DNA from: Streptomyces sp. NBC_00569
GTDB taxonomy: Bacteria; Actinomycetota; Actinomycetes; Streptomycetales; Streptomycetaceae
Assembly (NCBI RefSeq): GCF_036345255.1
Contig: NZ_CP107783.1
Coordinates: 7,929,001 to 7,993,000, forward strand
Length of the DNA: 64,000 nucleotides
Reading direction: 5' to 3'
Part shown: one piece after another, positions 61,007 through 64,000 of the stretch
Numbering within the stretch: position 1 is the stretch's first letter
Layout of the letters: every line of letters begins with the position of its first letter
The notes under the pieces: model-generated
The model's database searches: none
What the model was told of the DNA's origin: nothing
Seen by the model: the letters and a program-made list of their open reading frames with translations, nothing else
Made by a program: the position numbers and the translations under genes

Positions 61007-62641
61007 ATGAGTACGACCCCCACGCCCGCACCGGCAGAGTCCCGCACCGTCCTTCTGCGCGGTGGCGACGTCCACAGCCCCGCCGACCCCTTCGCCACGG
61101 CCATGGTCGTCGAGCGGGGGCACGTCGCCTGGGTCGGCTCCGAAGGCGCGGCCGACGCGTTCGCCGAGGGGGTCGACGAGGTCGTCGACCTCGAAGGCGC
61201 CCTCGTCACTCCCGCGTTCACCGACGCCCACGTCCACACCACGTCGACGGGGCTCGCCCTGACCGGCCTCGACCTCTCCACGGCCCGCAACCGGGGCGAC
61301 GCGCTCGCCCTCGTCCGCGCCCACGCGGCCGCCCGCCCCACGGACCGGATCCTCCTCGGCCACGGCTGGGACGCGGCCCGCTGGCCCGACGGCGAGCCCC
61401 TCACGCGCGCCGAGCTCGACGAGGCAACGGGCGGCCGCCCGCTCTACCTCTCCCGCATCGACGTCCACTCGGCCGCCGTCACCACGGCCCTGCTCGACCT
61501 CGTCCCCGGCATCGCGGACCGCCCCGGATTCACCCCCGACGGGCCGCTCACCCGCGACGCCCACCACGCGGTGCGCGCCGCCGCCCACTCCGCCGTCACC
61601 CCGCAGCAGCGCACGGAGGCCCAGCGCGCGGCCCTGCGGCACGCGGCCTCCCTGGGGATCGGCTCGGTGCACGAGTGCGGCGGTCCGGACATCTCCTCCG
61701 AGGACGACTTCACGGGCCTGCTGCGCCTGGCCGCCGAGGAGTCCGGCCCCCGGGTCGTCGGGTACTGGGCCGACCTGGACATCGAGCGGGCCCGCGCGCT
61801 GGGCGCCGTCGGCGCCGCCGGCGACCTCTTCGTGGACGGTGCCCTCGGCTCCCACACGGCCTGCCTGCACGAGCCGTACGCAGACGCGGCCGCCGGGCAC
61901 ACCGGCACGTCCTACCTGGACGCCCACGCCGTCGCCGCCCACGTCGTCGCCTGCACCGAGGCGGGGCTCCAGGCCGGATTCCACGCCATCGGGGACGCCG
62001 CGGTGACCGCCGTGGTGGACGGCGTGCGCGCCGCCGCCGAGAAGGTCGGCCTCGGCCGTGTGAGGGCGGCGCGGCACCGCGTCGAGCACGCGGAGATGCT
62101 GTCGCCGGAGACCATCGCCTCCTTCGCCGAGTTCGGCCTCACCGCGTCCGTGCAGCCCGCCTTCGACGCCCTGTGGGGCGGCGAGGACGGCATGTACGCC
62201 GATCGTCTCGGCGTCGAACGGGCCCGCGCCCTCAACCCGTTCGCCGCCCTCCTGCGCGCCGGGGTTCCGCTGGCCTTCGGCTCCGACAGCCCGGTCACTC
62301 CGCTCGACCCGTGGGGCACGGTCCGCGCCGCGGCCTTCCACCGCACGCCCGAGCACCGGGTGTCCGTACGGGCCGCGTTCACCGCTCACACTCGCGGCGG
62401 CTGGCGCGCCGTCGGCCGGGACGACGCGGGCATCCTGGTCCCGGGCGCCCCGGCGGACTACGCCGTGTGGCGCACCGAGGAGCTCGTCGTCCAGGCGCCG
62501 GACGACCGCGTCGCGCGCTGGTCGACCGACCCGCGCTCGGGGACTCCGGGCCTCCCGGATCTCACGCCGGGGGCCCAACTGCCGCTCTGCCTGCGCACGG
62601 TGGTCGGCGGGCGGACCGTGTACGTAGGGCCGGACGAGTGA
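61007..62641 (+). CDS. Metal-dependent amidohydrolase (YtcJ-like)
   Basis: 544 aa, cytoplasmic. The N-terminal beta-sandwich (TVLLRGGDVHSPADPFATAM) precedes the metal motif PAFTDAHVHTTSTGLALTGL. GHGWDAARWPDG, YWADLDIERARALG, GFHAIGDAAVTAVVDGVRAA, HRVEHAEML and FGSDSPVTPLDPWGT are in the order of the YtcJ/NfdA (exoenzyme-regulating AepA) subgroup. Natural substrates of that group are mostly unknown, with N-substituted formamides in one case. The substrate is left open. Confidence 0.88.
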   Translation: MSTTPTPAPAESRTVLLRGGDVHSPADPFATAMVVERGHVAWVGSEGAADAFAEGVDEVVDLEGALVTPAFTDAHVHTTSTGLALTGLDLSTARNRGDALALVRAHAAARPTDRILLGHGWDAARWPDGEPLTRAELDEATGGRPLYLSRIDVHSAAVTTALLDLVPGIADRPGFTPDGPLTRDAHHAVRAAAHSAVTPQQRTEAQRAALRHAASLGIGSVHECGGPDISSEDDFTGLLRLAAEESGPRVVGYWADLDIERARALGAVGAAGDLFVDGALGSHTACLHEPYADAAAGHTGTSYLDAHAVAAHVVACTEAGLQAGFHAIGDAAVTAVVDGVRAAAEKVGLGRVRAARHRVEHAEMLSPETIASFAEFGLTASVQPAFDALWGGEDGMYADRLGVERARALNPFAALLRAGVPLAFGSDSPVTPLDPWGTVRAAAFHRTPEHRVSVRAAFTAHTRGGWRAVGRDDAGILVPGAPADYAVWRTEELVVQAPDDRVARWSTDPRSGTPGLPDLTPGAQLPLCLRTVVGGRTVYVGPDE

Positions 62642-63160
62642 TGTCGGCGGTCGCCGTACCGCCGATCGCGGTCCGCCACATGTTCGCGCGACCTGCGGAT
62701 CCTCGGCACTGACCAGGCGGTTTCCCCAATATCCGCAGCTCAAACGGGTGTTGACAGCTGGGCGCGGTCGACGGGTAGGTTCTGCCGGGTCCACCACTGG
62801 ACGTCCGACCGGGGAACCTCCGCGCAGTCGATGAACGCCGCTGGGTCATTGGGCGGTGTGCCGCACCGGCGCACCGCCACTGGGAGCCAGGCCCAGCACC
62901 CGCGCCATGGGGCGCTGGAACGTTCCGGCCGGATGGCGGTCCCTCCCTGCTCCGCGGGAGCACGGGGGACGGTGCGACCCGGGTGGGGCCCGGAAGCTCA
63001 GTAGACAACGGCTCTCGGTAGACCCGCAGCCAGCGGGTCCCAGGTCGGCCCGAAGGGCACCGGGCCCCGATCCCGCAGCTCCGTTGCAGGGCGCCTTACC
63101 TGCGCCGACAGGCGGCCTCGCTATGGTGGTCCCCTCGTACAGGAGTCTTAAGGGGAAGCT
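62642..63160. promoter_or_regulatory. Long leader/intergenic region upstream of ppm with promoter
   Basis: 519 bp. TTGACA (62752-62757) and TAGGTT (62777-62782), 19 bp apart, form a good vegetative-type promoter. Transcription from it would make a leader of about 370 nt before the GTG at 63161. The leader contains dyads such as GACCCGC-N5-GCGGGTC near 63023-63041. A 102-codon frame at 62856-63164 overlaps the ppm start and has no coding bias. Confidence 0.5.
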
Positions 63161-63928
63161 GTGAACGACGGCGGTGGGCGGCAGTTCGGTCCTCTCGGTA
63201 CGGCGCTGGTGATCATCCCGACCTACAACGAGGCGGAGAACATCAAGTCGATCGTCGGCCGGGTGCGCGCGTCCGTGCCCGAGGTGCATGTCCTCGTCGC
63301 CGACGACAACAGCCCCGACGGCACGGGAAAGCTCGCCGACGAGCTCGCCTCGGCCGACGACCAGGTCCAGGTCCTGCACCGACAGGGCAAGGAGGGTCTG
63401 GGCGCGGCCTATCTCGCGGGTTTCCGCTGGGGCCTGGAGCACGGCTACGGCGTCCTGGTGGAGATGGACGCCGACGGCTCCCATCAGCCCGAGGAGCTGC
63501 CCCGGCTGCTGACCGCGCTGAAGGGCTCCGACCTCGTACTCGGCTCGCGCTGGGTGCCGGGCGGACGGGTCGTCAACTGGCCCAAGTCACGCGAGTTCCT
63601 CTCCCGCGGCGGCAGCACGTACTCGCGGCTGCTGCTCGACGTGCCGATCCGGGACGTCACCGGCGGCTTCCGGGCCTTCCGCCGCGAGACCCTCGAGGGC
63701 CTCGGGCTCGGCGAGGTCTCCTCCCAGGGCTACTGCTTCCAGGTCGACCTCGCGCGACGCGCGGTCAGGGCCGGCTATCACGTCGTCGAAGTGCCCATCA
63801 CGTTCGTCGAGCGTGAGCTCGGCGACTCCAAGATGAGCCGTGACATCGTCGTCGAGGCCCTGTGGCGGGTCACCGCATGGGGTGTGGGGGAGCGCATGGG
63901 GCGTGTGATCGGCCGCAAGCAGCCCTGA
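63161..63928 (+). CDS. ppm: Polyprenol-phosphate mannosyltransferase Ppm
   Basis: 255-aa GT2 enzyme that transfers mannose from GDP-Man to polyprenol phosphate, supplying donors for protein O-mannosylation and other envelope glycosylation. ALVIIPTYNEAENIKSIVGR, ADDNSPDGTG and the metal motif VEMDADGSHQPEELP are present, then RDVTGGFRAFRRETLEGLGL. No membrane domain is fused, unlike some mycobacterial forms where Ppm1 also carries the acyltransferase domain. GTG 63161 follows AAGGGGA. In S. coelicolor the orthologue is needed for phage phiC31 receptor glycosylation. Confidence 0.93.
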   Translation: MNDGGGRQFGPLGTALVIIPTYNEAENIKSIVGRVRASVPEVHVLVADDNSPDGTGKLADELASADDQVQVLHRQGKEGLGAAYLAGFRWGLEHGYGVLVEMDADGSHQPEELPRLLTALKGSDLVLGSRWVPGGRVVNWPKSREFLSRGGSTYSRLLLDVPIRDVTGGFRAFRRETLEGLGLGEVSSQGYCFQVDLARRAVRAGYHVVEVPITFVERELGDSKMSRDIVVEALWRVTAWGVGERMGRVIGRKQP

Positions 63929-63997
63929 GCCGGGGCTTCCGTCGATCTTGATCTCCCCCTTACGCCACTTGCGCCGGGGCCCAGGCACACTGGGGGC

Positions 63998-64000
63998 ATG
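63998..64000 (+). other. Possible start codon of the next gene
   Basis: The window ends with GGGGGC-ATG. Only the start codon is visible; nothing can be said of the product. Confidence 0.3.

Noticed and set aside
62856..63164. 102-codon frame before ppm
   Set aside because: It overlaps the ppm start, has Arg/Pro/Gly-rich random-like content and no coding bias.

Overview
The window is a stretch of a Streptomyces chromosome. The DNA is about 70% G+C with strong G/C third-position bias, GTG starts are common, many operon genes overlap by ATGA or GTGA, and stable hairpins without U-tracts close transcription units. The marker genes (bldD, a c-di-GMP-binding developmental regulator; sIHF; RNase/barstar; ppm) and their order match, as I recall it, the S. 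coelicolor segment from nusB down to ppm. No tRNA, rRNA, insertion sequence, prophage or CRISPR array was seen. This is core chromosome with a few accessory inserts.

1-11.4 kb: the 3' end of nusB, bldD on the minus strand, then the pyrimidine operon pyrR-pyrB-pyrC-(membrane protein)-carA-carB-pyrD-pyrF, which encodes UMP synthesis except pyrE. A PyrR-binding hairpin lies over the pyrR Shine-Dalgarno. 11.4-22.3 kb: housekeeping genes mihF (sIHF), gmk, rpoZ, coaBC, metK, a helicase-degenerate priA, an HTH protein, fmt and rsmB, then a frameshifted pseudogene. 22.3-26.5 kb: rpe, a SorC regulator, an RNase Sa-type secreted ribonuclease with its barstar, and guaB1.

26.5-31.8 kb: a probable L-lysine catabolic module made of an APC permease, an Lrp regulator, a DavA-like amidase and a DavB-like lysine 2-monooxygenase. 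Both promoter regions carry helically phased CGCAAC repeats. 31.8-40.8 kb: LLM oxidoreductase, DUF5995 protein, GH6 glucanase, uracil permease, PL5-like lyase, thioesterase, MFS exporter and a divergent ROK regulator with a palindromic operator. 41-46.3 kb: FMN riboswitch, a coupled small leader ORF, ribE-ribM-ribBA-ribH, hisE-hisG and a PH-domain protein.

46.5-49 kb: two CNNM/CorC-type CBS proteins. 49-55.5 kb: a CbxX/CfqX-type AAA ATPase, a uridine-kinase-like protein, a Tat-secreted C39-family protein, a small membrane protein and a GH18 chitinase whose promoter carries a DasR-like site. 55.9-64 kb: an acyl-CoA dehydrogenase/lipocalin-like/phosphotransferase group, a zinc-ribbon-like protein divergent from an Lrp regulator across a 21-bp tandem repeat, an amidohydrolase, and ppm preceded by a long leader. 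Gene names rest on motif recognition and remembered family sequences; no database search was run.
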